Program-made: the position numbers and the translations under genes
In this document: positions 1 through 9,601 of the stretch, piece after piece
Layout: each line of letters opens with the position of its first letter
Position numbering within the stretch: position 1 is the stretch's first letter
Notes under the pieces: model-generated
The model's input: only the letters and a program-made list of their open reading frames with translations
Told to the model about the DNA's origin: nothing
The model's database searches: none
From: Diphasiastrum complanatum
Lineage: Eukaryota; Streptophyta; Lycopodiopsida; Lycopodiales; Lycopodiaceae
Reading direction: 5' to 3'
DNA: 64,000 bases
Assembly: GCA_029204225.1 (NCBI GenBank)
Contig: CM055109.1
Span: forward strand, 31,969,870-32,033,869

Positions 1-56
1 CAAATTGCTTATTTACGGGCTGCCCCCGATGCAAAATTATAGTTCTTTAAAAAAAA

Positions 57-190
57 AAAATTGAAGGAGCTACGTTATGTAGATTTCAAATTTGAGTGTT
101 TTGATTGGACAATGTGAAGAAACTTTTGAGAAGAAAAAATAAAAAGTATCTTTTTGAAAGGCTCCTTTTGTGCTCAGATTTTCTCTAATG
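57..190 (-). repeat. Diverged partial copy of MITE-1
   Basis: Seen directly: read on the opposite strand, this stretch follows the interior and one end of the MITE at 33391-33767. Shared pieces include ATTTCAAATTTGAGTGTTTT, a TACGT block just before it, and an end reading CTCTAATG. The other end would lie near or beyond the window edge. The copy is more diverged than a recent insertion would be. No coding capacity is expected for this type of element. Confidence 0.6.
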
Positions 191-197
191 GAGTCAT

Positions 198-1225
198 GTG
201 TTGAACATTCCTCTAGAAAGAGTCCATTTTTGCACAATGCATGGTGAATTACGAATACTAGACAAATTATTATTTTTGCATTGTTGTTATGCATGGAACA
301 TGCAGCCCAAATCAATAGTAGATGTTAGCATTAGAAATCTAGAGATAATTTTATCCGATATGGGATTGCATGAGGGCCATGTGAGTCTTACCAAAGACGT
401 CGAGATGAGTGGAAAAATGCAAGATGTTCCAACAAAAGTTTCAATGGGTGGTGCGAAAGCGAGACACTTATTGTCAAATCATACTGCACGTGAAAGTAGT
501 GTTGAATGGGAGTACTAGAAGAAAATATGTTAATGCACAACAAATATTGGCTCCGATCCTTGCATGGCAAGTACACGTGCTAAGGTTTGGCAAACATTTG
601 ATGCCTTGTCACAAACTATCAACAAAAAGTGAGAGACGAAGATTTGGATAGATACACAAGAGAAGTCAAAACATTTATTCAATTGATGATCGATGCATGG
701 GGATAAACACACATAACTCACTATATGGTATGTGTGTCTCATATTTTTTACTTTCGCATTTCTGTATTTATAAAAATTTAAACTAATACAGATTTTATGT
801 GAACAACACATCTTCTATGCTCATGGACCTTGGTTCATGAAAACCTATGGATCATTGGCTATCTGGAATAGGCAAGGCATGGAAAAGAGTCATTACAAGG
901 AAAGGCTGCATATTTCAAAAATTCACGCCATGGCAGAGGAAAGGGTCTTAATAATGCGTTGGTTGAGATATTCCAATGGTTTTACAGAGAAGTTTTGGGC
1001 CGAGGACACTTTCAAAGCACAAGAACTGAAGAGTTGAGTTCAATGATCTCCAATTCAAATTTAGTTAGAAAGACAACATGGCAACCCTCTAATACTAAAA
1101 CAAGGCATCAAGAATGGAGGATGTCTAGAGTCCGAGTTGGAAAGAGATGGATGCCGAGGCCACCAACATCCAATGTTTTGAAAAACAACGCTAGAGAAGC
1201 AACAAAAACTGATGAGATAGAATAG
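198..1225 (+). pseudogene. Decayed gene of unknown function, probably with an intron
   Basis: Three + strand reading stretches appear to belong to one former protein: 198-518, about 500-727, and 792-1225 after a probable intron (728-791). They are separated by stops and frame changes. The best conserved-looking part is around 815-950, with residues GPWFMKTYGSLAIWNRQGM followed by EKSHYK. Its wording (a G-S-L near an aromatic, then QG.EKSH) reminds me of a C-terminal region found in large uncharacterised plant and animal proteins, some linked to transposases. That is a memory-based impression, not a search result. The tail is basic (many R/K). No neighbour suggests a pathway. I would not assign a function. 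Confidence 0.4.
728..791 (+). other. Probable GT-AG intron in the 198-1225 pseudogene
   Basis: The segment starts GTATGTGTG and ends CTAATACAG, a good plant donor, a branch-like CTAAT and an acceptor. The reading LCEQHIFYAHGPWF resumes directly after the AG. At 64 bp it is short for a plant intron. If real, it argues that the locus is a decayed gene copy and not a processed retrocopy. Confidence 0.4.
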
Positions 1226-1340
1226 AAACAATTTATGTTGGATTGTAATTCGAATATTTATTTGTGATGAATATTGTTGACTAATTGGATTGTTGTTATA
1301 AATAGAAATTGTTTTATCTATTTTTGAAAACACGTCCCTC

Positions 1341-1348
1341 TATATAAG
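1341..1348 (+). promoter_or_regulatory. TATA-like box upstream of the 1485 reading frame
   Basis: TATATAAG preceded by CCTC, about 137 bp before the start of the next + strand reading frame. It could be a core promoter or part of an old LTR. No matching LTR copy was found in the window. Confidence 0.3.
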
Positions 1349-1484
1349 AGTGTGGGTTCTCATTTTTTTGTCACTTCCTGCTTTGTTGAAATTTCTTTCT
1401 TCATAATTTAGCTTGTCTCGTGCAATTAGACTACTAGTTTGCTAGTAAATTAGTGTTCTTAGTTGCATCATCTTTTAAATAGAG

Positions 1485-2394
1485 TTGGCCAATCTACTAG
1501 CTCCCACACAATTTTTAGATCAGTTAGATCGTATTTGTTGTATGTTCGCCGGTAGAATAGACACGCTTGCCACTCTATGGGCTAATACAGATGCATTCAC
1601 GTATGTAAGTGAGTATATACATGAGACTTTGAAGCCTTATGCCATACAAATTTCTGGCTCAACTATCATGTGGATTCCATATACTTGCTTAGTTATATAT
1701 GGAAAGGAGATAGACCCTTTATTGCTCGTCTCAACAGATTTATTAGTCACTTGGGTAACGATCATTACTTGGAGTTGACCAAGGATCAGCTGAAACCTTT
1801 TGATCTTGAAAGTGTAAGAAGGAAGTTTCTATCCGGTGAAATTACTGTTATTTTTTTGCTTAATGAGTTTCCAGCGACTGTGGCCCTCAACGAAGACAAT
1901 CCTAATGTGCAGGTGAACAAGATGGACGACCCGAGTGAAGAGGAAGATTTATCTGCGGAGCAAGAAGCAGCCTTGGCTGCGCAAAAGGCAACAAGTGCAT
2001 CCACATCAGCAAAGCCAGAAGATATAGATGAGTATGATGATGTCATGCTTCGAATCCATGGCCTTGCTCCAATTATCATTGATGGACAAGAGTATGTGTT
2101 CATGCATGACTTGCAACATATTCTTGGCTTCAAGAAGATGAGATGTTGGCAGCATTGGTAAATTTGCAGAATGGCAGTTCCACTTTCGACCACACCCAGC
2201 CTGACGACACGTATGAGCAGTTGATCGGCCATGACATGGACACCACCGAGCAAGCACTGACAAGAGTGCTTTGCCAATTGAAGATGCTTCAACCACCACC
2301 AGTTCAAACGAGGCCATTCAAAGTACTCAAAGGGAAAAATGCCGACGTGAAGTACAAAGGCAAGGAATTCAGCTTGTGCAAACCGAAGACATGA
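1485..2394 (+). pseudogene. Acidic protein of unknown function, broken by two frameshifts
   Basis: Three consecutive + strand frames cover this stretch: 1485-1778, 1670-2161 and 2143-2394. Each picks up where the previous one closes, which suggests one protein of roughly 290 residues with two frameshifts. The middle part is hydrophobic and charged, then strongly acidic with a D/E cluster near 1925-1960 and an alanine/glutamine-rich run. The last part ends in a basic segment (K-rich, near 2330-2390). I recognise no catalytic motif. Size and setting resemble the extra ORFs or gag-like proteins of LTR elements, but no LTR or pol lies next to it. AATAAT downstream at about 2465 could be a polyadenylation signal. 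Function is unknown. Confidence 0.35.
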
Positions 2395-3231
2395 TGAAGG
2401 GACCCAACAATTCAACTTGTGTATTTTTGTTATGTTTGTTTGTCTTCATTATACTCATTTTGCAATAATTTGAACCAAATGTAGGACGCAGTGGAGCTTG
2501 ATACATTTGCTATGTGAATGTGTGAAGTTTTTAGCACGTGTGAACTTCACCACACATCTTACAGGATCTTACTGAGGTGTTGTGATTGCACAAGATTGAT
2601 CAGAGAATAGAATACTTGAAAAATCTGTGCAAGAGCACAATGGCATACATTTTACTGAAAAATCTAACTTCTTACTATGAAAAATGAATGTCAAAAATAA
2701 TTCTAAGTGCTCAGTATGGGAAAAATAGATTGCTCTCAGGTAGAGAGAGAATGAGTTCAAAACACCAAAATCTCATTATTCACAATATGACAAAACATGC
2801 CAAGATTTTCCTACATCAAAGAGACTCGAATTCCTATAGTGGAGTTGCATGGAAAGTCCACTTAACTCATTTAACTCAACTACTAAGGATCCACATGTGT
2901 AACTGCATGCATGGATATTGCATGTACTGCATGTCAACTCATAAAACTGCCTAGACATGTGTAGATCACAGAAACCACTTTGCATGTTGCATGCACTGAT
3001 TGCATGTGGCTTGCATGCATACAAAATGACATTGCATGCTATCTAAACTTTTGCATGTCATCAAATTTGAATCTACCTAACTTAAATTCGACCTATTCTA
3101 GAAGGTTATGTGCTCAATTCACATACCTTTATGTACAACATAGATTACAATGGAAATAACCATGGACATGGCCCCAAAACTCGAGATAGGAAGATAATAT
3201 TTTACTACAAAACAAGCCTACCGTGATCAGA
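2395..3231. other. No gene seen; possible old LTR material
   Basis: No convincing reading frame. Parts near 2500-2800 (an ACGTGTGAA block and a GGTAGAGAGAGAA block) resemble words in the Copia-C LTR at 25088-25907, so this may be a diverged copia LTR. It contains the TGCATG cluster listed separately. Confidence 0.35.
2904..3057. repeat. Cluster of TGCATG words
   Basis: About ten TGCATG or GCATGC words lie in roughly 155 bp. This is the RY-type element that plant B3-domain factors bind, but it could equally be a simple decayed tandem repeat. No gene start follows immediately. Confidence 0.5.
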
Positions 3232-3460
3232 TGTGATAGCCAAAGTGCTATACAACTAGCTAAAAATCATGTATTTCATGCACGCACGAAGCATATAGAA
3301 ATTAAATATCATTTTATTAGAGAGAAGTTGTTATCTAATAAAATAGATGTAGTGCATTGTAAGACAAACTTATTAGCTAGCTAATATACTCACCAAAGCT
3401 TTAAGTATTGATAAGTTTGAGTTTTTTAGAGAAAAGCTCTTTGTAAAAAAGAGCTTTTAA
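3232..3460 (+). pseudogene. Copia RNase H C-terminal fragment
   Basis: Translating from 3232 gives CDSQSAIQLAKN, then FHARTKHIEIKYHF, the conserved end of Ty1/copia RNase H. A stop occurs at about 3381. The reading continues in another frame with KALSIDKFEFFREKL-like wording and closes with TAA at 3458-3460. Only the last 75 or so codons of pol survive. RNase H would remove the RNA template during reverse transcription. The duplicated segment beginning at 3453 lies where the 3' LTR should start. It is a dead fragment. Confidence 0.8.
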
Positions 3461-3608
3461 CAGTGTTCTCAAGTTTCATACTGCCTATGTAATAGTGTGC
3501 ATGAGTGCCAACTTAGTGGCTATTAGTTTCATGACTTTCCGCTTTTAGCAGTGTTCTCAAGTTTCTTACTGCCTATGTAATAGTGTGCATGAGTGCCAAC
3601 TTAATGGC
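3453..3608. repeat. Direct repeat, two 68-bp units 88 bp apart
   Basis: Units at 3453-3520 and 3541-3608 (GCTTTTARCAGTGTTCTCAA and onward) differ at only a few positions and are separated by 20 bp. The first unit overlaps the end of the copia RNase H fragment, so the duplication probably arose at the start of a 3' untranslated region or LTR. Confidence 0.85.
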
Positions 3609-4681
3609 ACACGTAGTGTAAAGTTGGGACACACGTCCCATAACATGGACCGAACTACCACGCAACGATACCTCACAAAAAAATAGATTGTCTATATTTA
3701 TCCTTAAGTCTCTTTTGTTAATATAGTTTAAAAGTGTTCTCTTGGGTTATGGTGTGATCTCTCTTTTCTGCTTATCTGATTGATAATAGATTGCTTGCAA
3801 ATTAGCCAACTATACTGCCAATAAGATCCTCGACAGAAACAAATGGAAAAATTTAGAGATTTCAGTGGGACGACATTCACACTCCAAATTGGCCCATCAT
3901 CTACCTGAGTACAACTAGAGCATCTCAATTGATTTCCACTGCGCACTTCAATTTTATGTTGCTGAGAATAGAAATTTGCCAGATCCTGCAAATGACTTGC
4001 CAATGTTCGCATCCATATCACCACAACGGAATGATTGCCTTCCCACGTTGGCTTTCGATCCAAATGTTCCAATGGCATCCGACAAAGTACAAGATCAGTT
4101 GCCACTAGCTAGGTCATACTATCAAGCTGCGATGTTGGGCGGAGCATGTGAGTCCATATTCATAGCTTGGACAACCTTGAACTGGATTGCAGGGGCGAAT
4201 AAGTGTTTTCTATCGCACAAGAAGGATTTCAACACGTAGCACCTGGAATTAATGGAGAATGTGCGGTACCATCTCATCAAGATCAGAAGAGAGGCCAACC
4301 AGAGCCCCAAATGAATAATCTTGCGAGGTGTCGTGTGATCATGACCAGTTTTGGTAGGGGATACTATTGGAGAGTTTGCAGATATTGAGGCAATCCTAAC
4401 CCTAGCTAATAAGTGAGAGGGATTTGGCACCCTGCGTGTACAACCCGATGATCACATAGAGATTGATTAATTAGAATGTCAATAAAAAGACTATAGGCCT
4501 ATTATGCGGGACTTTTAATGTCGCAGGGCCTAAAAGTCAAGTTAGTGAATAAGGTAGGGGTTCCCAACAAAATTCAATTTTAAATTGGGTCCTCCAATTA
4601 ATGAATGGGTTCCCTCCACTTTTTGAATACTTAGGTTGCGATTAGCCAATAGGAATTGGGGTGCCCATCTCCTCAATTCAC
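3609..4681. other. No recognisable gene
   Basis: Short reading frames on both strands (for example 3976-4239 +) show no known motif and no consistent continuation. I see no LTR pair, inverted repeat or known domain here. Confidence 0.5.
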
Positions 4682-4689
4682 TATATAAG
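4682..4689 (+). promoter_or_regulatory. TATA box upstream of the 4744 ORF
   Basis: TATATAAG lies about 55 bp before the ATG at 4744. A normal plant transcription start would fall 25-35 bp downstream, leaving a very short leader. This supports, but does not prove, transcription of the ORF. Confidence 0.4.
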
Positions 4690-4743
4690 TGACAATTTAG
4701 AATCATTGTACATGTTCTCTTTTGATTTATTATTATCTCATTA

Positions 4744-5211
4744 ATGGATAATAATGTTGCATTAATGCCTGGTGCAGATGTCTTTTCTTCAAATAGCTTC
4801 GACTGGCAGAACATGAAGTCCTTCACTGGAAAATTCTTTACCATACATGCCAAATATGGAGAACTAATATATGGTGGGTCGGCATCCTCTGCCCTAATTA
4901 AAATGGGCATTTTTTTTTATGATCACATGTACGAAGTTCCAAACAAAAACTTTGGTCAGGGCAAATTAGCAACAATTTCTGAGCCTACGATCGATTCTCA
5001 CAAGTGGCCATATGCTGACCAACTGACTATTGAATCAACAAAGAGGCAACTTCTCAAAGGGTTTACTGGTAATATGAAGCCAACATTCAGATCCAAACGA
5101 GTCTACACTAGCATCTCTTTGCCGATCACTGTGAAAAAGTGGATCTTGAATGGATCCAAACTCCCAAAATACTTGGCTAAGATATTTGCACAACAAGCTA
5201 CAAAATCCTAA
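4744..5211 (+). CDS. Unidentified 155-residue ORF with an overlapping second frame
   Basis: An open frame starts at ATG 4744, soon after a TATA box, and encodes 155 residues of ordinary composition with no low complexity. It contains a glycine/serine-rich turn near residue 43 and a K/R-rich stretch near 100-115. No signal peptide, membrane helix or catalytic motif is visible. A second frame, 5150-5416 (88 residues, lysine-rich), overlaps its end and may be the true C-terminus after a single frameshift, giving about 220 residues. It could be the first ORF of an unrecognised mobile element or a decayed gene. The Copia-A 3' LTR follows immediately, so the locus may be truncated. Function is unknown. 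Confidence 0.35.
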   Translation: MDNNVALMPGADVFSSNSFDWQNMKSFTGKFFTIHAKYGELIYGGSASSALIKMGIFFYDHMYEVPNKNFGQGKLATISEPTIDSHKWPYADQLTIESTKRQLLKGFTGNMKPTFRSKRVYTSISLPITVKKWILNGSKLPKYLAKIFAQQATKS

Positions 5212-5419
5212 TGCTACCTTTGATACACATGAACTTGACAAAGCATTCAAGAGACAAAAGAAACTAATAAAAGGTACCGATGGCAGCCAAACACAACAGC
5301 ATACCAGCCCTACAACAGTAGCCTACCACTTTTGGAAGATCATACACAAAAGCCTGAAGACAATACACAAAGCAATGCTCTCAATGGAGGAAGAAACTGT
5401 GACAATGATCTATTGATTT

Positions 5420-5756
5420 CTCTCAACAATACAATAAGTTTCTCCAACCTGTTCTCCACAAATTTCAGCCTAATATAGGTGAGAGAGATTACTCTCTCTC
5501 CTCTCTCTAGAACTTAGGACCCAATTTTAGGGCTCCAGTAGCCTAAAATAACCAATTTTGGCCTATATGTCCAAATAACATGATTTTGGTGTCATTCCGA
5601 AGGTCCTGAAGTTTGGGACTTCTTTAATATGAAATATATACTAAAATAAAAGTATCTAGGCCTCTTTCACATGTGTGAAAGGTTAGATCCAAAACTATGT
5701 ACAAAAGTTGCCAATTTAGGCCTCAAACTAGCTAGGAAATGTTGACAATTTTCACA
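5420..5756 (-). repeat. Copia-A 3' LTR (far boundary uncertain)
   Basis: The sense start TGTGAAAATTGTCAACATTT sits directly after a purine-rich tract at the end of pol. It matches the Copia-G LTR start (TATGAAAAATGTCAACTAG). The other end is not fixed: no second copy remains, and the 649-bp Copia-G LTR suggests the real LTR may be longer or truncated here. It includes a TCTCTCTCCTCTCTC stretch. Confidence 0.55.
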
Positions 5757-7232
5757 CTCCCTCTTCAACATTCGATGCTAGTTTTAACATAGATCTTGAA
5801 CACATTCCAAGATTAGATCTATGCTTATAATACAGGTCCTTTCCCAATGGTTTGGTGAAGATATCAGCCACACACTCCAATGAAGAGACATGTTGAAGCT
5901 CCACCTCTTTGGCAATGACTTGATCCCTCACAAAGTGATGAACAATCTCAATGTGCTTGCTTCTAGCATGGAAAACTGGATTGGTTGTCAAGCTTTGGGC
6001 AGAAAGGTTTTCACAATAGATGATTGGTGTCTTCTCAGAATCCAGCAAGTGAAGATCCAATAGCATCCTCTTTATCCAAAGCATCTCCTTGGTGCATGTT
6101 GTCAATGCCTTGTACTCGGCCTCGGTGGAAGATAGAGAGATAGTAGGTTGCTTCTTTGATAGCCATGAGATAGCTCCCTCTCCAAGATATATTGCAAAGG
6201 CACTTATTGACTTCCTATCCATTTGATCACCTGCAAAATCTGAATCTGAGAAACCACAAAGGTTAGGTGAAGATCCTTCATACAAGATGCGAAAATCTCT
6301 AAATCTCGAGTGGTATCTTAGTACTCTCTTTCCTAGCTTCCAATGAACCTCACTAGGATCTTGCATGAATTGACTTAGTTTACCAACCACATAGCTTAGA
6401 TCAGGTCTTGTGATGGCTAACCAAATAAGAGATCCTATGAGCTTTCTATAGAGAGTAATGTCCTTGAAAGATCTTTCATTACCTCTTATAGATAGCTTTA
6501 CATTTGATTCCATAGGAGTAGAAACTACTTTGCAATTTTCCATATGAAATCTTTTTAGCATAGAGTTAGAATACTTCTCTTGACAAATGAAAGTAGAATT
6601 AGAAGTCCTAACAATCTCTATTCCTAAGATATAGTGAAGCTTACCAAGATCTTGTATCTCAAACTTACTTTTAAGTGCCATCTTGATGTTATCTATATCT
6701 TCATTGCTATCACCACTTAATATTATGTCATCAACATAGATCAAAAGCAAAGTGATGTCACCATTATCATTCAATCTAAAGTAGAGAGAATGATCATACT
6801 CATTCATGATGAAGTTTTGAGAGAGTAAGAAGGAATCGAGCTTAGCATACCAACTTCTTGGTGCTTGCTTAGCTCATCATGTGAAACATAGCCCTCGGGT
6901 TGCTCCATGTAGATTTTCTCTTCAAGATCACCATTCAAAAAGGCAATAGTAACATCCATTTGCCACATGTCCCAACCATAAAGAGTTGCAAGAGAGATAA
7001 GGGTTCAAATTGTTACTATCTTTGCCACGGGTGCAAAGGTCTCATCATAATCAAGGCCATACTCTTGAGCATACCCTTTTGCCACCAATCTTGCCTTGTA
7101 CCTTTTGATTGATCCATATTTTTTTGTCTTGATCTTGAAGATCCACTTACATCCAATTGCCTTCTTGCCTTTTGGAAGTTCCACCAACCTCCAAGTGTTG
7201 TTCTTGATGAGTGCTTGATGCTCATGATCCAT
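5752..7232 (-). pseudogene. Copia-A reverse transcriptase and RNase H
   Basis: The N-terminal RT part is 7232-7005 ([20 protein letters not shown], then ETFAPVAK). After a stop and frame change, 6990-6810 still reads a Q-M-D-V..AFL block with the first catalytic aspartate. The 351-residue frame 6807-5752 holds the polymerase motif YVDDIIL (aspartates at residues 26-27), the RT thumb, and RNase H with SSTEAEYKAL and ADIFTKPLG. One RNase H residue usually aspartate reads glutamate (YCENLSAQ where C-D-N is typical). The product would copy element RNA into DNA in virus-like particles. The frame break makes this copy non-functional as it stands. Confidence 0.9.
5757..5766 (-). promoter_or_regulatory. 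Polypurine tract of Copia-A
   Basis: Sense GAAGAGGGAG, immediately upstream of the 3' LTR TGTGA. This is the plus-strand DNA priming site. The pol frame reads through it, so the tract also encodes the last residues (E-E-G-V) of RNase H, and the TGA stop lies inside the LTR. Confidence 0.75.
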
Positions 7233-7247
7233 GGCTTGGATCCATTC

Positions 7248-7582
7248 CTAGTTTTGAATTGCTTCACCTACACAAGTTGGTTCATCAAAAGAGGTAAGAA
7301 AAGCAAAGTTAGAGTTCTCCACCACTTGATTTTCTTTTTCATCATAGGTTAGCCTTGATGGCTTAGTCCTTTGCCTTTGAGTCCTCCTTGAAGGTTGCTT
7401 TGGAGTGGCATCTCCACCTTCATCCAAGACATCTTGCACATCATGATGATTAGTAGGCACATCAACATCATTATCAACATTGACAACATTGGAAACATTC
7501 TCTTCATGAAAGATGACATCTCTACTTATGACACTTTATTCGTAGAAGGAATGTACACTTTGTAATCCTTGCTTACTTCACT
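7248..7582 (-). pseudogene. Copia-A linker between integrase and RT
   Basis: The minus strand reads a variable, charged linker with PSRLTYDEKENQV and FAFLTSFDEPTCVGEA. This is the poorly conserved spacer that follows integrase in copia polyproteins. A frame change at about 7461-7580 separates it from integrase. The same linker is recognisable in Copia-D at 31938-32237 (LRLTYDENGKQVEVTRFAFL), which shows the two belong to one family. Confidence 0.75.
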
Positions 7583-8167
7583 TTAGCCAATAAACACACC
7601 TTTCTTTGATGAAGGATCTTCTTTAGTTCTATCATCAAGAGTGATGTTGACAAAACAAGTACAACCAAAGATCCTACAATGCTTGACACTCGGCCTCCTA
7701 CCATAGAGGACCTCAAAGGGAGTCTTACCATTCAAAGAAGCACTTGTCCTCCTGTTACAAAGATAGTTAGCACATGCTAAAGCTTCTCCCCAATAGGACT
7801 TAGCAAGATTAGCATGTAGTCTCATTGCCTTGGCACATTCACAAAGGGTTCTATTCTTCCTTTCTGCCACTCCATTCTGTTGTGGAGTCCTAGGACTAGA
7901 GTGCTCCCTCTTAATCCCATGTGCTATGCAAAAATCTTTGAACTTATTTGAAGTGTATTCCCCTCCATTATCTGATCTCAAGCATTTGATCTTTGTATTA
8001 AATTGATTTTCCACTTCATTCTTAAACTTGACAAATGCAGCAAACACTTCATCCTTGGTTTTAAGAAGATAGACCCAAGTATACCTACTAAAGTCATCAA
8101 TAAAAGTTGCATACATTTTTGCCCCACCATTGCTAGTTGTACTAAAAGAATGAAGATCCGAATGCAC
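7583..8167 (-). pseudogene. Copia-A integrase core
   Basis: A 194-residue open stretch carries a complete DD35E site: Asp4 (HSDLHS), Asp66 (LRSDNGGEY) and Glu102 (QQNGVAERKNRT). TFIDDFSRYTW lies between the first two. After the triad comes the copia-typical GEALACANYLCNR, GKTPFEV, then the C-terminal GCTCFVNI and KGVFIG. Integrase joins element DNA to the chromosome. This domain is intact, but the flanking frames are broken, so it is a fragment of a former polyprotein. Confidence 0.9.
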
Positions 8168-8170
8168 AAG

Positions 8171-8572
8171 TTAAAAAGCTTCTTTAGATCTAGAAGTAGA
8201 TCTAGTATAAGCAAGTCTATGAGATTTGGACAAGACACAATATTCACAAAATGTATTATTTGCAACAAGACTTTTAGGGAGACCAAGAACATGCTCTTTC
8301 TTTGCCCTTACCTCCAAAGATTTGAAGTTGGGATGGCCCAACCTCTTATGCCAAACTTCTTGGTTTGTTAATTGTTCCCTAGACATACATCCTTCGTTCT
8401 TAGAGATCACACATGCATCCAGTTTGAAAAGTTTACCATGCCTTCTTCCTTTAGCAATCAAGGATCCACACTTACTTATCAAACAAGCATCTCCAATGAA
8501 CTCAACATCAAGCTCCTTGTCAATCATTTGACTAACACTAAGCAAGCTCTTAGTGATTGAAAGAACGTACAA
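8171..8572 (-). pseudogene. Copia-A gag-pre-integrase domain (zinc-binding)
   Basis: The frame reads the end of protease (SLLSVSQMID) and then WHKRLGHPNF ... FCEYCVLSKSHRL, the HHCC zinc-binding N-terminal domain of copia integrase. It sits directly between protease and the integrase core, as expected. A stop near 8170 separates it from the core. Copia-D (37037-37356) carries a close relative with the same word order. Confidence 0.85.
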
Positions 8573-8644
8573 TACATTTTCAAGATTAGCTTTCCTATTT
8601 GTTGAAAGAGAAATAGGAATTGTGCCTATGCCTTTGATGTCACA

Positions 8645-9601
8645 TTAACCATCATTTACAGTATAGATGATGTTGCTCTCTCCCTCATAAGACAATAAGG
8701 ATGAAAAGTATTCCTTATGTCTTGTCATGTGAGATGAGGCTCCACTATCAATCCACCAAGGATCATTCCCATCTATATGTGCAAGAAAACTTGAAGTCAT
8801 AACAAGAGATTCAGGAATGCTATCTTCTTCTTCATCTATTGCTAGATTTCCTTGCCTCTCACCTTGCTCTCTTTTCTTCTTATGACATTCATTAGCAAAA
8901 TGACCTTTTATCCCACAATAAAAGCACTTGAACTTTGACTTATCTTTCTTTCTAAAAGAAAGTAGAAGAGGAGGAAGAAGAGTGATCATCATGATCCAAG
9001 TTACCACCTTTGGACCATTTCCCTTTGCCTTTACTTTGCCTTTGACTTTGACTTTTGTGAAGAAAGCCTCTTCACCTCCACCTTGCAAGGATGCACCATC
9101 AAGCTTTGATTGCAACCTATGTTCTTCAGCCAATAAGATTTCTTGCAAGTCAATCACACTTGGCAAGACTCTTTGAATGGCAAAACTTTGCACAAGGTTA
9201 GCATGTTTATCTAGCAAACCATTCAACATAACCTGGAGTATTTCACCATCTTTTATGTTTTCATCAATACATGCTAGATCATCACTTAAGGACTTAACCC
9301 TCAAGACAAATGCATGAGCACTTTCACCCTCTCTTTGCCTACTAGAAAATATTTGCCTCCTTAGGGTCAATACTCTAGATGTGGACTTTGATTCAAAGAG
9401 CTTCTTCAAGGCATTCCATGCCTCACTTGCACTTTGACAATTACCAACTTCCTTGAGAAGTTCATTGGTAACATTCATTTTAATGATATGAAGAGCTTTT
9501 TTGGCCTTCTTATCAAACCTTTGTTGCTCTTGAACTTTTACAAGTAGATGTGAGGAAGTCTTCCAAATCCAAGGTAGAGCCTCCAAATGTCCTCCAAGCA
9601 A
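8645..9601 (-). pseudogene. Copia-A gag and aspartic protease
   Basis: The 318-residue frame contains the copia capsid-like region (KKALHIIKMNVTNELLKEVG, then SEAWNALKKLFES and LTLRRQIFSS). A nucleocapsid zinc knuckle CFYCGIKGHFANEC follows at about residues 227-240, then the protease active site WWIDSGASSHMT. Gag would assemble the particle and bind RNA, and protease would cut the polyprotein. The N-terminus is abnormal: the usual 35-40 residues before the capsid region are replaced by a cytosine-rich repeat, so the annotated start is only the first available codon. The frame closes just after the protease motif. Confidence 0.85.

Larger units (their letters stand above)
5420..9601 (-). mobile_element. 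Copia-A, Ty1/copia element missing its 5' end
   Basis: On the minus strand the order is gag, zinc knuckle, protease, integrase, RT, RNase H, polypurine tract, 3' LTR, which is the Ty1/copia order. The 3' LTR begins (sense) TGTGAAAATTGTC at 5756. No 5' LTR or primer-binding site was found beyond gag, and the first 35-40 gag codons seem replaced by cytosine-rich repeat. Frameshifts and stops occur between several domains, so this is a dead copy. LTR wording matches Copia-G (52349-52997) at its tip. Confidence 0.85.

Noticed and set aside
2014-2415. Minus-strand frames opposite the 1485-2394 reading
   Set aside because: Shadow frames; the + strand pieces are the ones that hand over consistently and have protein-like composition.
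5129-5160. TGTGAAAAAGTGGATC as the outer end of the Copia-A 3' LTR
   Set aside because: Only the tip resembles the reverse complement of the Copia-G LTR end; the next 60 bp do not match, and it lies inside the 4744 ORF.
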